Positions 45,701 to 53,205 of a DNA stretch of 64,000 nucleotides are shown here, piece by piece (position 1 is the first letter of the stretch; every line of letters starts with the position of its first letter). The stretch comes from RPQJ01 sp963696545 (GTDB lineage Bacteria > Pseudomonadota > Gammaproteobacteria > Steroidobacterales > Steroidobacteraceae), in assembly GCA_963696545.1 (NCBI GenBank), contig CAVOKQ010000012.1:496001-560000 (forward strand), written 5' to 3'. A program made the translations under genes and the position numbers. The notes under the pieces are model-generated. The model had not been told where the DNA came from. It made no database searches and saw only the letters and a list, made by a program, of their open reading frames with translations.

Positions 45701-46345
45701 GTCGAACACGACGATCGCCTCGGGCGCGTTCTCGACCAGCGTGCGGTACCGCGCCTCGCTTTCGCGGATCGCGGCCTCGGCGAGCTTGCGATCGGAGGTG
45801 TCGCGCAGGCAGACGATGAAGACTTCGCGTCGGTCGAGCCTGACCTTGCTCACGCCGAGCTCAGCGTCGAACAGCGCACCGTCCGTGCGCCGGCCCTTGG
45901 TCTCGCGTGGCGCAAGGTCGAACTGCGTGTCCTCCAGCGACTCGGAGAGTTCCTCGAGCGCCTCGGTGAGGTTCGGGCGGCGAGCCAGCGACGGGATCAG
46001 CAGGTCGAGCCTGCGACCACGGACTGCGTCTTCCTGGCAGCCAAACACACGCTCGCCGGTGCTGTTCACGGTCTCGATGCAGCCGGTGCCGTCCACGGTC
46101 AGGATCGCATCCTTGACGTGGTCGAGGATCACCTGCAGCTGGCTTGCAGCGCTCTCGCGTACCTCGCGGGTCAGGGCACTGGTCTCGTCGGCCATCAGCT
46201 TGATCGAACGCACGACGCCGCGGCGTTCCTCGTCCCACTCGGCGTAGCAGGAGCTGATCGCCTGCAGCAGCGCCGGCAGGTCGACCTGGCCGGTCTGCCC
46301 GCTCGCGCCATCGACTTGCTGCTTCAGCAGGGGATGCAGGTTCAT
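42779..46345 (-). CDS. Multidomain PAS-PAS-GAF-PAS-PAS-GGDEF-EAL cyclic-di-GMP signalling protein
   Basis: About 1188 residues from ATG 46345 (GTG 46363 possible), no signal peptide or membrane span, so cytoplasmic. PAS domains: VILDHVKDAILTVDGTGCIE, LVENAPEAIVVFDVDLGCFV, LFENVIEGVYRTDAEGRLES, LQSIGDAVLTADADGRVEYL. A GAF domain lies around SLCSVTVFDPGSNVLRHMAG. The GGDEF domain has the intact active site RLGGDEFGVLL. The EAL domain has ELL at the signature (HFELLLRMRD), with LNISG-like INISGTTLND, FELTEAAAM, DDFGSGLSSFMFLKNLPVD and KIDGQFM largely kept. It probably makes and/or degrades c-di-GMP, linking to the riboswitch at 26650-26745. Confidence 0.9.
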   Translation of the reverse strand: MNLHPLLKQQVDGASGQTGQVDLPALLQAISSCYAEWDEERRGVVRSIKLMADETSALTREVRESAASQLQVILDHVKDAILTVDGTGCIETVNSTGERVFGCQEDAVRGRRLDLLIPSLARRPNLTEALEELSESLEDTQFDLAPRETKGRRTDGALFDAELGVSKVRLDRREVFIVCLRDTSDRKLAEAAIRESEARYRTLVENAPEAIVVFDVDLGCFVECNDNAVRFFKMTRDELLAIGPEKISPPEQPDGSPSFGVVRGHIDRALSGEAPCFEWVHRDSLGHDIPCEVRLVRLPSSSRRLIRGSITDITERKRSEFLATGERRVFERITSNVALPDTLETIAETAERVTPDSLCSVTVFDPGSNVLRHMAGGRLPHHFLKAVREVEVGPRNGSCAAAIYLQRQVVVAEIARDALWEFMRAPALAAGLRACWSTPIRASDGRMLGTVAMYFRQPRSPLKRDFELMARLTALAGIAIERKQSEEALRRSEARYRGLFENVIEGVYRTDAEGRLESVNPALVEMLGFERPDELLALPSTGQLYVDPAERDRIIEVLQRDGLVRSAEYQLRRRDGQVITVVENARVVRDPEGEIVGYEGTLADISKRKAVELQLSAEREKAQVTLQSIGDAVLTADADGRVEYLNPIAEDLTGWSTAEAVGRPVAEVFQMIHETTRQPIDSPILHCLREGRTVELAEPALLVNRRLQEISIQDSAAPIRDRAGRLIGAVMVFHDVSQERRLQRALTYQATHDQLTGLINRREFENRLGEALEAARLNDGLSHVLMYLDLDQFKVVNDTCGHEAGDRLLKQVTSVVQTRIRTTDTLARLGGDEFGVLLQDCTLDTAQRIAEGLRQAIRDFRFVWQDRVMKIGVSIGLAEINGKADTLATVMSAADVACYSAKDSGRNRVQTYFQGRAPERHREMQWVSRINRACEEDQLVLLAQTIVPIRSGVEKLRHFELLLRMRDDNGQLVQPAEFIPAAERFNLMPAIDRWVVRQACTRLAHRRSDAGTREPFTLAINISGTTLNDEQFLDFVLAEMAAADVSPGALCFELTEAAAMTSLAAATHFIRELRSRGCRFALDDFGSGLSSFMFLKNLPVDFLKIDGQFMHNVTHDRIDRSMVEAIAQIGETMGIRTIAERVDSAEVLARLADIGIQYAQGHYIGAPQPVEVLESLLTTDPSHIRLTA

Positions 46346-46515
46346 CGGGCGGGTGCCCGCCACGGGAATGCGCCGCGAGCGGCCAGCAGGCCGCGCGGCA
46401 TGCCGCCGTCGTTGTCGTTGTCGTGGCCTGCGTTCATCCGTCTCAGCACTGCCCGCCGCCCCCCTGCCCGGGGCGGGTCGTGCCGGATACTAGGCTCGTC
46501 CCGCGCGGTGCGGAT

Positions 46516-46564
46516 GTGACCGGGGTCGCATTCGGGCCGGTCACCCCGGGGTTCGGGTTACAAT
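46516..46564 (+). promoter_or_regulatory. Hairpin and possible -10 upstream of the amidohydrolase operon
   Basis: Inverted repeat GTGACCGG (46516-46523) / CCGGTCAC (46537-46544), then a -10-like TACAAT at 46559-46564, 27 bases before the ATG at 46592. No good -35. The rest of 46346-46591 holds no gene that I can support. Confidence 0.3.
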
Positions 46565-46591
46565 TCCCGCCCCCCGTCCAAAGCTCGCTCC

Positions 46592-47440
46592 ATGTCCCCG
46601 GAATCGATCGTCCAGTATCCCACCAGCTCCCCCCTGATCGGCCGTGACGACCCACCCCCGTTCGTGGTCCTGCACGAGCACGGGGAGGCGCCTGCGCTGG
46701 TCGTTTGCGACCATGCGAGCCGTGCTTTCCCCAAGGCGATGCAGCGGCTCGGCCTGCCTGTGCTGCAGACCTGGGAGCACATCGCCTGGGACATCGGCGC
46801 CGGCGAGCTGGCCCGGGGCATCTCGAACGCGCTCGATGCGCCGGCCGTGCTGGCCGGGTATTCGCGGTTGATCGTGGACTGCAATCGCCGCCCGGACGAC
46901 CCGGAGGCGTTTCGCCGCGAGAGCGACGGCTGGGAAATCCCCGGCAACCTGTCGCTCACCGAGTTCGAGCGCCGCGTGCGACTCGCGTGCTTCTTCGACC
47001 CGTACCACGAAGCCGTTGCTGCGATGCTGGGCGGGTTTCGGGCGCGCCGGGTCGTGCCGCTGGTGATCTCCGTGCACACATTCACGCCGAAGATGGGCAG
47101 CGAGCAGCGCCCGTGGCACGTTGGCATCCTGTGGGACAAGGATGAACTCTCCGCCGCGCGCCTGATTGCGGGACTGCGGGCGATCGACGGCCTCGTGGTG
47201 GGTGACAACCAGCCCTACAGCGGCAAGCATCCGTCGAACTACACGATCGACCATCACGTCGAGCCGGCGGGCCTGCCGCACCTCTGCATCGAAGTGCGGC
47301 AGGACCAGCTCGAATCGCCGGCGGGAGTCGAGCGCTGGGTCCGGATCCTTTCCAGGCTGATTCGGGAGATCGTGCAGGACGCGGCGTTGCGCAGCCTGCG
47401 CGGCACGGAGTCCACATGGCTACTCGCGAACCACCGCTGA
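46592..47440 (+). CDS. N-formylglutamate amidohydrolase family protein
   Basis: 282 residues. ALVVCDHASRAFPKAMQRLG is the N-formylglutamate-deformylase family start, followed by IAWDIGAGELARGISNALDA, LIVDCNRRPDDPEAF and PLVISVHTFTP with conserved Asp/Arg/His. YTIDHHVEPAGLPHLCIEVR near the end contains further His/Glu residues of the zinc-peptidase-like fold. In histidine degradation the family hydrolyses N-formylglutamate, but beside a YbdK-type ligase a different amide substrate is likely. The last 25 bases overlap the ligase gene, so they form one operon. Confidence 0.88.
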   Translation: MSPESIVQYPTSSPLIGRDDPPPFVVLHEHGEAPALVVCDHASRAFPKAMQRLGLPVLQTWEHIAWDIGAGELARGISNALDAPAVLAGYSRLIVDCNRRPDDPEAFRRESDGWEIPGNLSLTEFERRVRLACFFDPYHEAVAAMLGGFRARRVVPLVISVHTFTPKMGSEQRPWHVGILWDKDELSAARLIAGLRAIDGLVVGDNQPYSGKHPSNYTIDHHVEPAGLPHLCIEVRQDQLESPAGVERWVRILSRLIREIVQDAALRSLRGTESTWLLANHR

Positions 47441-48549
47441 CCCTCGGCGTCGAGGAGGAGTACCTGCTGGTCGACCGCGATACGCGGGCGGTCGCGAGCT
47501 CGCCTCCGGCGGAGCTGTTCGCGAACCTGCACGAGCGGACCGCGGGGCGCGCGTTCCCGGAATTCCTGCGCGCGCAGGTCGAGATTGCGACACCAGTGTG
47601 CCGCTCGATCGGCGATGCGCGCGTCGAGCTGACCCAGCTGCGGCGCGCCGTGATCGAGGAGAGTGCGAAGTTCGGCCTGGCGCCGATCGCCGCGTCGAGT
47701 CACCCGTTCTCGCTGTCGTCGAAGCAGATGCGCACCGACAAGGAGCGCTACGTGGCGCTGCTCGAGGAGATGCAGGGTGCGGCGCGGCGGATGATGATCT
47801 GCGGGCTGCACGTGCACGTCGGCTTCGAGGACGACGACCTGCGGATCGACCTGCTGAACCAGCTGACGTATTTCCTGCCGCACCTGCTCGCGCTGTCGTG
47901 CAGCTCGCCGTTCTGGGAAGGCGAGCGGACCGGCTTGATGTCGTTCCGGCTGATGATCTTCAACGGTGTGCCGCGCACCGGCCTGCCGCAGCACTTCTCG
48001 AGCTGGGGCGAATACCGGCGCCATACCGACATCCTGGTCGAGACCGGCATCATTGCCGACACGTCCCGCATCTGGTGGGACCTGCGGCCGAGCCTGCGCT
48101 ATCCGACGCTCGAGACGCGCGTGATGGACTGCTGCACGACACTCGAGGATGCGCTCAGGCTCGCCGCGTTGAACCAGTGCCTGCTGCGGATGCTGTATCG
48201 GCTGCGCTGCGCAAACCAGCGCTGGCGCATGTATTCGCACCTGCTGCTCGGCGAGAACCGCTGGCGCGCGATGCGCTACTCGTACGACGCGGGCCTGCTC
48301 GACCTCGGCCAGCAGCGCATCGTGCCGTTTGGGGAGTTGCTCGAGGAACTGATCGAGCTCGTGCGCGAGGATGCCGTCGCGCTCGGCTGCGTCGCCGAGA
48401 TCGAAGGGCTGCGCGAGATCATGCAGCGCGGCACGAGTGCGCATCGGCAGATCAAGGTGTACGAGGAGTCGCTGGCGGCGGGCGCGACCGAGGCCGAGGC
48501 GCTGCGTGCGGTCGTGGACTGGCTCGTTGCCGAGACCGCGCGGATATGA
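47416..48549 (+). CDS. Carboxylate-amine ligase (YbdK / glutamate-cysteine ligase type 2)
   Basis: 377 residues. LTLGVEEEYLLVDRDTRAVA is the diagnostic start of GCS2 proteins, and FLRAQVEIATPVCRSI, ICGLHVHVGFEDDDLRIDLL and RPSLRYPTLETRVMDCCTTL follow. ATP-grasp-like ligase known to join glutamate and an amine weakly. Overlap with the amidohydrolase suggests paired ligation/hydrolysis of an amide. Its last codons ATA TGA overlap the ATG of dusA, and the REP-like element starts right there. Confidence 0.92.
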   Translation: MATREPPLTLGVEEEYLLVDRDTRAVASSPPAELFANLHERTAGRAFPEFLRAQVEIATPVCRSIGDARVELTQLRRAVIEESAKFGLAPIAASSHPFSLSSKQMRTDKERYVALLEEMQGAARRMMICGLHVHVGFEDDDLRIDLLNQLTYFLPHLLALSCSSPFWEGERTGLMSFRLMIFNGVPRTGLPQHFSSWGEYRRHTDILVETGIIADTSRIWWDLRPSLRYPTLETRVMDCCTTLEDALRLAALNQCLLRMLYRLRCANQRWRMYSHLLLGENRWRAMRYSYDAGLLDLGQQRIVPFGELLEELIELVREDAVALGCVAEIEGLREIMQRGTSAHRQIKVYEESLAAGATEAEALRAVVDWLVAETARI

Positions 48550-49529
48550 AAATAGGTGCCAGGCACCGATTTATTTCCGTGGCGCCGATGATGGACTACA
48601 CGGACCGCCACTGCCGGTACCTGCACCGGCTGGTGAGCCCGGGCGCGCTGCTCTACACCGAGATGGTCACGGCGCTGGCGCTGAAGCACGGGCATCTCGA
48701 GCGGCTGCTCGACTTCGACCGTGCCGAGTGTCCCGTTGCCCTGCAGCTCGGCGGCTCCGATCCCGCGCTGCTCGCGCGGGCCGCGAAACTGGGTGAGCAG
48801 TGGGGCTACGACGAGATCAACCTGAACGTCGGCTGCCCCAGCGACCGCGTGCAGGAAGGCAACTTCGGCGCGTGCCTGATGGCCGAGCCGCAGCTCGTCA
48901 ACGACTGCCTGAGCGCGATGCTCGACTCCGTCAGCCTGCCGGTGACGGTGAAGTGCCGCATCGGCATCGACGAGCTCGACGACTACGGTTTCTTCGATCA
49001 CTTCGTGCAGACGACGCGCCGCTCCGGCGTCAACGTGTACATCGTGCACGCCCGCAAGGCGATCCTGCAGGGCCTGACGCCGAAGGAGAACCGCGAGATC
49101 CCGCCGCTGCGCTACGAGACGGTTGCGCGGCTTAAGCGCGAGAACCCGGACCTGACGGTCATCCTGAACGGCGGCCTGAAGACCATCGCGGAGATTCGCC
49201 AGTGGTGGGCGCACTGCGACGGCGTGATGCTCGGGCGGCAGGCGTATCAGGAGCCGTACCTGCTGGCACAACTGCACGGCGAGTTCGTCGACCGCGACTG
49301 GACTCCGCCGGACCGCCACGAGATCGTCGCGCGTTACGCGGACTATATCGACCGCATGCTGGGCGAGGGACATCGCCTGCCGCTGATGCTGCGGCACATC
49401 CACGGGCTGTACACGGGCTTCCCGGGTGCGCGCTCCTGGCGGCGCTACCTGGCCGAGCAGGGCATCCGTCCGGGCGCGGGCGCCGAGGTGCTGCGGGACT
49501 CGCTGCGGGTGTTTCGCAACGCCGCATGA
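48546..49529 (+). CDS. dusA: tRNA-dihydrouridine(20/20a) synthase
   Basis: SVAPMMDYTDRHCRYLHRL is the DusA start, LQLGGSDPALLARAAKLGEQ the flavin-barrel block, and INLNVGCPSDRVQEGNFGAC holds the catalytic Cys region. CRIGIDELDDYGFFDHFVQT, ILNGGLKTIAEIRQWWAHCD and HGLYTGFPGARSWRRYL complete the family. FMN enzyme reducing U20/U20a of tRNA. Start candidates: ATG 48546 (overlapping the ligase stop, giving MKIGARHRF encoded by the REP-like element), GTG 48579 or ATG 48588. Family members start just before SVAPMMD, so the first ten residues look REP-derived. Confidence 0.94.
   Translation: MKIGARHRFISVAPMMDYTDRHCRYLHRLVSPGALLYTEMVTALALKHGHLERLLDFDRAECPVALQLGGSDPALLARAAKLGEQWGYDEINLNVGCPSDRVQEGNFGACLMAEPQLVNDCLSAMLDSVSLPVTVKCRIGIDELDDYGFFDHFVQTTRRSGVNVYIVHARKAILQGLTPKENREIPPLRYETVARLKRENPDLTVILNGGLKTIAEIRQWWAHCDGVMLGRQAYQEPYLLAQLHGEFVDRDWTPPDRHEIVARYADYIDRMLGEGHRLPLMLRHIHGLYTGFPGARSWRRYLAEQGIRPGAGAEVLRDSLRVFRNAA
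48549..48572. repeat. REP-like element at the dusA start (core 48555-48567)
   Basis: AAAATA-GGTGCCAGGCACC-GATTT is identical to half of the consensus element. It begins at the ybdK-like stop codon and reads in frame into dusA from ATG 48546. Confidence 0.88.
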
Positions 49530-49550
49530 GGATGCCTGCGCAAGCGTCTG

Positions 49551-49556
49551 TATAAT
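49551..49556 (+). promoter_or_regulatory. Candidate -10 (TATAAT) for the cyclase-FHA gene
   Basis: A perfect TATAAT, 22 bases after the dusA stop and 64 bases before the ATG at 49621. No recognisable -35, so only a partial promoter match. Confidence 0.4.
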
Positions 49557-49620
49557 CAGGCGCGGACCGGCGTCCTTTCGTCCTCTGGCAGCGCCGGTCA
49601 CAAACGGGGTCCTTCCGCCG

Positions 49621-50526
49621 ATGAGCACCGACTCGGAGGTTGCCGTCCTGTTCGCGGACGTCGTGGGGAGCACGCGCCTCTATGAGGTGCTGGGCGACCT
49701 CAAGGCCCGCGACATGGTCGTCGCGTGCGTCGGCTTGATGCGGGCCGCGACCGAGCGCAACCGCGGCACGGTGATCAAGACCATCGGCGATGAGATCCTC
49801 GCGATCTTTCCGACCGCGAACGATGCCGTGAATGCCGCGGGCGAGATGCAGCAGGACATCGGCGCGCATCCGGAGCTCTCGGTGCAGGGCCAGCACGTCG
49901 CGATCCGCATCGGCTGTCACTTCGGGCCGGTCGTGTTCGAAAACCGCGACATCTTCGGTGCGTCCGTGCACACCGCGAACCGCATGACGAGCCAGGCGAA
50001 GGCCGGTCAGATCATCCTGACCGCGGCGATGATCGAGCGGCTGTCGCCGGAGTGGCGGGCCGTGACGCGCCAGATCGACGTGACGCCCGTTAAGGGCCGC
50101 ACCGAGGAGATGGAGCTCTTCGAGGTGCTGTGGCAGCAGGAGGACGCGACCAGCATGCTGCCGTCGATCGAGATCGATGCGCGGACCGGGCATCGGCCGA
50201 AGCGCGTTCGCCTGCGGCACGGCGGCAGGGAACACCTGCTAGGCGACGGTGGCAAGGAGAGTCTCACGATTGGTCGCGCCGACGAGAACGACATCGTCGT
50301 GCACGGCAGCCTGATTTCGCGCATTCACGCGCGTGTCGAGATTGCCCGTAACAAGGTGCTGCTGGTGGACCAGAGCACGAACGGCACGTTCGTCACGAGC
50401 CAGGAGGGCAAGGAGGCGTTCGTGCGGCGGGACTCGGTGACGCTGGTGGGGAAGGGGATGATCGGGCTCGGGCGCCTGCCCGAGGCGAGCGCGGCGGACA
50501 CGATCCGCTACCAGCTGGAGGAGTGA
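49621..50526 (+). CDS. Class III adenylate/guanylate cyclase with C-terminal FHA domain
   Basis: 301 residues. The cyclase domain (~1-170) has VAVLFADVVGSTRLYEVLGD (metal Asp), IKTIGDEILAIFPT (second Asp), IGCHFGPVVFENRDIFGASV and VHTANRMTSQAKAGQIILT. The FHA domain (~205-295) has LTIGRADENDIVVHGSLISR then IHARVE, the phosphothreonine-binding G-R / S-x-x-H motifs, and QSTNGTFV. A cytoplasmic, phospho-dependent nucleotide-signalling protein. ATG 49621 is chosen because the upstream in-frame sequence lies in the dusA 3' end. The methyltransferase follows 2 bases later. Confidence 0.88.
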   Translation: MSTDSEVAVLFADVVGSTRLYEVLGDLKARDMVVACVGLMRAATERNRGTVIKTIGDEILAIFPTANDAVNAAGEMQQDIGAHPELSVQGQHVAIRIGCHFGPVVFENRDIFGASVHTANRMTSQAKAGQIILTAAMIERLSPEWRAVTRQIDVTPVKGRTEEMELFEVLWQQEDATSMLPSIEIDARTGHRPKRVRLRHGGREHLLGDGGKESLTIGRADENDIVVHGSLISRIHARVEIARNKVLLVDQSTNGTFVTSQEGKEAFVRRDSVTLVGKGMIGLGRLPEASAADTIRYQLEE

Positions 50527-50528
50527 GC

Positions 50529-51170
50529 ATGCTACGGGTGAACGTGGGCTGCGGGATGACCCCGACCCGCGGCTGGCGCAATTTCGACAACTCGTTCAGT
50601 CTCAGGCTCGCGCGGCACGGTGCGCTCGCGTCGCTTGCGGGACGGCTCGGGCTGGTGAGCGGGGAACAGCGGCAATTCATCGATTTCTGCCGGCGCGAGC
50701 GGATCGAGTGGGCGGACGCGACGACGCGAATCCCATTGCCTGACGGCAGTGTCGAGGTGCTCTACAGCTCGCACATGCTGGAGCACCTCGACAGGCAGGA
50801 TGCAGTTCACTTCCTGCGCGAGGCGAGGCGGGTATTGATGCCGGGCGGTACGCTGCGCGTCTCGGTGCCGGACGTCGGGCGGCACGTCGCGCGTTACCTC
50901 GAGACCGGGGACGCGGACGAACTCATCGACAGGATGCACACGTGCGTGCCACGGCCGCGCTCCGCCCTGGGCCGGTTGCGCGAGGCGGCCATCGGCCCGC
51001 GTCACCATCAGTGGATGTACGACGGCCGGTCGCTGGTCAGGCTGCTGCAGGCCGAGGGTTTCCTGGACCCGGTCGCACTCCCGCCGGGGCAGACGACGAT
51101 CGCGAGCCCGGAGCCGCTCGACCTGCGCGAGCGTGCCGACGAGTCCGTCTACGTCGAGGCACTGAAATAG
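50529..51170 (+). CDS. SAM-dependent methyltransferase (Methyltransf_11 type)
   Basis: 213 residues from ATG 50529, with GGAGGAG five bases upstream; a GTG at 50523 overlapping the cyclase stop is less likely. LRVNVGCGMTPTRGWRNFDN is motif I of the short methyltransferases found with glycosyltransferases, with VEVLYSSHMLEHLDRQDAVH and EARRVLMPGGTLRVSVPDVG following. Substrate unknown. Convergent with pckG; both genes end with the same CTGAAATAG string, which forms the shared hairpin. Confidence 0.82.
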   Translation: MLRVNVGCGMTPTRGWRNFDNSFSLRLARHGALASLAGRLGLVSGEQRQFIDFCRRERIEWADATTRIPLPDGSVEVLYSSHMLEHLDRQDAVHFLREARRVLMPGGTLRVSVPDVGRHVARYLETGDADELIDRMHTCVPRPRSALGRLREAAIGPRHHQWMYDGRSLVRLLQAEGFLDPVALPPGQTTIASPEPLDLRERADESVYVEALK

Positions 51171-51190
51171 GGGAATGTCCTCTATTTCAG
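51162..51190. terminator. Bidirectional hairpin between convergent methyltransferase and pckG genes
   Basis: Perfect 9-bp arms CTGAAATAG (51162-51170) and CTATTTCAG (51182-51190), loop of 11 bases containing GGGAATGTCC. Each arm includes the final Leu-Lys-stop codons of one gene. The loop string resembles the palindrome near glrK (33539-33588), so this may be a second repeat family acting as terminator. Confidence 0.6.
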
Positions 51191-52924
51191 CGCCTGCTTT
51201 ACGCGCTGGCACTCCTCGCGCAGCGCCGTCGGCGTCCGCGAGCCGAACTCCTCGAGATACTTGCCGATCTCGTCGATTTCCTTGTGCCATGCGTCACGAT
51301 CGAGGTCGAGCAGCTGGTGCAGCGATCCCTCGGGCAGGTTCACGCTCTTCAGGTCGAGATCTTCCTTGTGCGGCAGCAGCCCGATCGGCGTCTCGTGCGC
51401 CTTCGCGCGGCCCTCGCAGCGATCGATGACCCACGACAGCACGCGCAGGTTGTCGCCGAAGCCCGGCCACAGGAACTTGCCGTCCTTGTCCTGGCGGAAC
51501 CAGTTCACGTGGAACACCTTCGGCAGCTGCTTCACGCGGCCCTCGAACGAGAGCCAGTGCGTCCAGTAGTCGGCGAAGTTGTAGCCGCAGAACGGCTTCA
51601 TCGCCATCGAGTCGCGACGCACCACGCCGACCTGCCCGACTGCAGCGGCCGTCGTTTCCGATGCCATGCCGGCACCGACCATCACGCCGTGCTTCCAGTC
51701 GCGGGCTTCATAGACGAGCGGGGCGACTTCACGACGCCGGCCACCGAACAGGATCGCCGAGATCGGCACGCCCTCGGGGTGTTCCATCAGGTGGTTGTAA
51801 GCGGGGTTCTGCTTCGCGGACACCGTGAAGCGCGAATTCGCATGCGCCGCGGGGCCATTCGCCTTGTCGTAAGGACGACCCTGCCAGTCTGTGACTGGCA
51901 CGCCGGAAGTCCGACCTTCCCACCACGGTTCGTTGTCCGCCGTGACCGCGACATTCGTGAAGATCGTGTCGTGGTGGATCATCTCGTAGGCGTTGCGGTT
52001 CGTCTTCGGACTCGTCCCCGGAACCACGCCGAAGAAGCCCGCTTCCGGGTTGATCGCACGCAGGCGGCCATCGCTGCCGACGTGCAGCCACGCGATGTCC
52101 TCGCCAATCGTCCACACCTTCCAGCCCGGCATCGTGTCGGGCGGAATCAGCATGCCGAGGTTGGTCTTGCCGCAGGCCGACGGGAACGCCGCCGCGACGT
52201 AGTGCACTTCACCGCGCGGGTTCTCGAGGCCCACGACCAGCATGTGCTCGGCGAGCCAGCCCTCGGTGCGTGCCTGCCAGCTCGCGATCCTGAGCGCATG
52301 GCACTTCTTGCCGAGCAGCGCGTTGCCGCCGTAGCCCGAGCCGATGCTCTTGATCGAGAGTTCCTCGGGGAAATGCATGATGAAGCGGCGGTCCGGGTTC
52401 AGGTCGCCGACCGAGTGCAGTCCCTTGACGAACACGCCGTCCTTTTCGATGCGCGCAAGTGCCGCCGCGCCCATGCGGGTCATGATGCGCATGTTGAGCA
52501 CGACGTACGGGCTGTCGGTGATCTCGACGCCGCTGCGTGCATATGGCGAGTTGATCGGGCCCATGCAGTAGGGCACGACGTACATCGTGCGGCCTTTCAT
52601 GCATCCGGCGAACAACGCGTCGATCTTCTTGTGCGCGTCGGCCGGGTCCATCCAGATGTTGTTCGGGCCCGCGTCATCCTTGTTCTTCGTGCAGATGAAC
52701 GTCAGGTGCTCGACGCGTGCCACGTCCGACGGATTCGAGCGGTGCAGGTAGCAGTTCGGGAAGGTCGCCTGGTTCAGTTCCAGCAGGTCGCCGGTCGAGA
52801 GCATCAACCTGGTCAGTTCATCGCGCTCGGTGTCGGAGCCGGTGCACCAGTGAATCGTGTCGGGCTGGGTGAGCTTGGCCGTCTCTGCGACCCAGTCTCG
52901 GAGTGCAGCGTTCGTGGTGGTCAT
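51182..52924 (-). CDS. pckG: Phosphoenolpyruvate carboxykinase (GTP)
   Basis: 580 residues from ATG 52924; the long upstream in-frame extension crosses the REP-like element and is rejected. AAFPSACGKTNLGMLIPP is the P-loop (kinase-1) with the hallmark Cys, GEDIAWLHVGSDGRLRAINP the metal/kinase-2 block, and NPEAGFFGVVPGTSPKTN, FGGRRREVAPLVYEARDWKH and FGDNLRVLSW-type ending are GTP-PEPCK motifs. It catalyses oxaloacetate + GTP to PEP + CO2 in gluconeogenesis. Monocistronic by context. Confidence 0.97.
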   Translation of the reverse strand: MTTTNAALRDWVAETAKLTQPDTIHWCTGSDTERDELTRLMLSTGDLLELNQATFPNCYLHRSNPSDVARVEHLTFICTKNKDDAGPNNIWMDPADAHKKIDALFAGCMKGRTMYVVPYCMGPINSPYARSGVEITDSPYVVLNMRIMTRMGAAALARIEKDGVFVKGLHSVGDLNPDRRFIMHFPEELSIKSIGSGYGGNALLGKKCHALRIASWQARTEGWLAEHMLVVGLENPRGEVHYVAAAFPSACGKTNLGMLIPPDTMPGWKVWTIGEDIAWLHVGSDGRLRAINPEAGFFGVVPGTSPKTNRNAYEMIHHDTIFTNVAVTADNEPWWEGRTSGVPVTDWQGRPYDKANGPAAHANSRFTVSAKQNPAYNHLMEHPEGVPISAILFGGRRREVAPLVYEARDWKHGVMVGAGMASETTAAAVGQVGVVRRDSMAMKPFCGYNFADYWTHWLSFEGRVKQLPKVFHVNWFRQDKDGKFLWPGFGDNLRVLSWVIDRCEGRAKAHETPIGLLPHKEDLDLKSVNLPEGSLHQLLDLDRDAWHKEIDEIGKYLEEFGSRTPTALREECQRVKQALK

Positions 52925-53056
52925 CAGGCGGGTATCCTTCGTCTGCCCGGCGTTGCAAAAGCGCGGTGGCCCGGGACGTTGATTGATCCTTGCCTGCGGA
53001 TTATAGCCTTGCGGACCCACTGACCCGCACCCGTGGACGGCACGTATACGTGACCT

Positions 53057-53114
53057 GAAATTCGGTGCCTGGCACCTGTTTTCCTCAGAAAATAGGTGCC
53101 AGGCACCGAATTTC
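53057..53114. repeat. REP-like inverted pair (cores 53064-53076 and 53095-53107)
   Basis: GAAATTC-core-TGTTTTC faces GAAAATA-core-GAATTTC; the arms match with one difference. It lies between pckG (upstream side) and the terminator of the phasin gene. It is the last copy in the window. The 52925-53138 gap otherwise holds no gene; CGTATACG at about 53043-53050 is a small palindrome in the pckG promoter region. Confidence 0.88.
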
Positions 53115-53130
53115 CTGTCCCCAACAAAAC

Positions 53131-53159
53131 AAAAAAAAGGGCCCTCACGTGGAGGGCCC
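53131..53159 (-). terminator. Rho-independent terminator of the phasin gene
   Basis: Minus strand: GGGCCCTC-5 nt-GAGGGCCC (perfect 8-bp stem, 53139-53159), followed by eight T (53131-53138). It lies 47 bases after the phasin stop. Confidence 0.9.
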
Positions 53160-53205
53160 AATCAGGGGGAGATCAGTAGGAAGTGTTCGACTTAAGGCGA
53201 ATGGC

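Noticed and set aside
42536..46519. A 1,327-codon open frame on the plus strand opposite the GGDEF/EAL gene
   Set aside because: It is the antisense shadow of a high-GC gene; composition is Arg/His/Gln/Ala-rich with no domain pattern, while the minus strand encodes clear PAS, GAF, GGDEF and EAL motifs.
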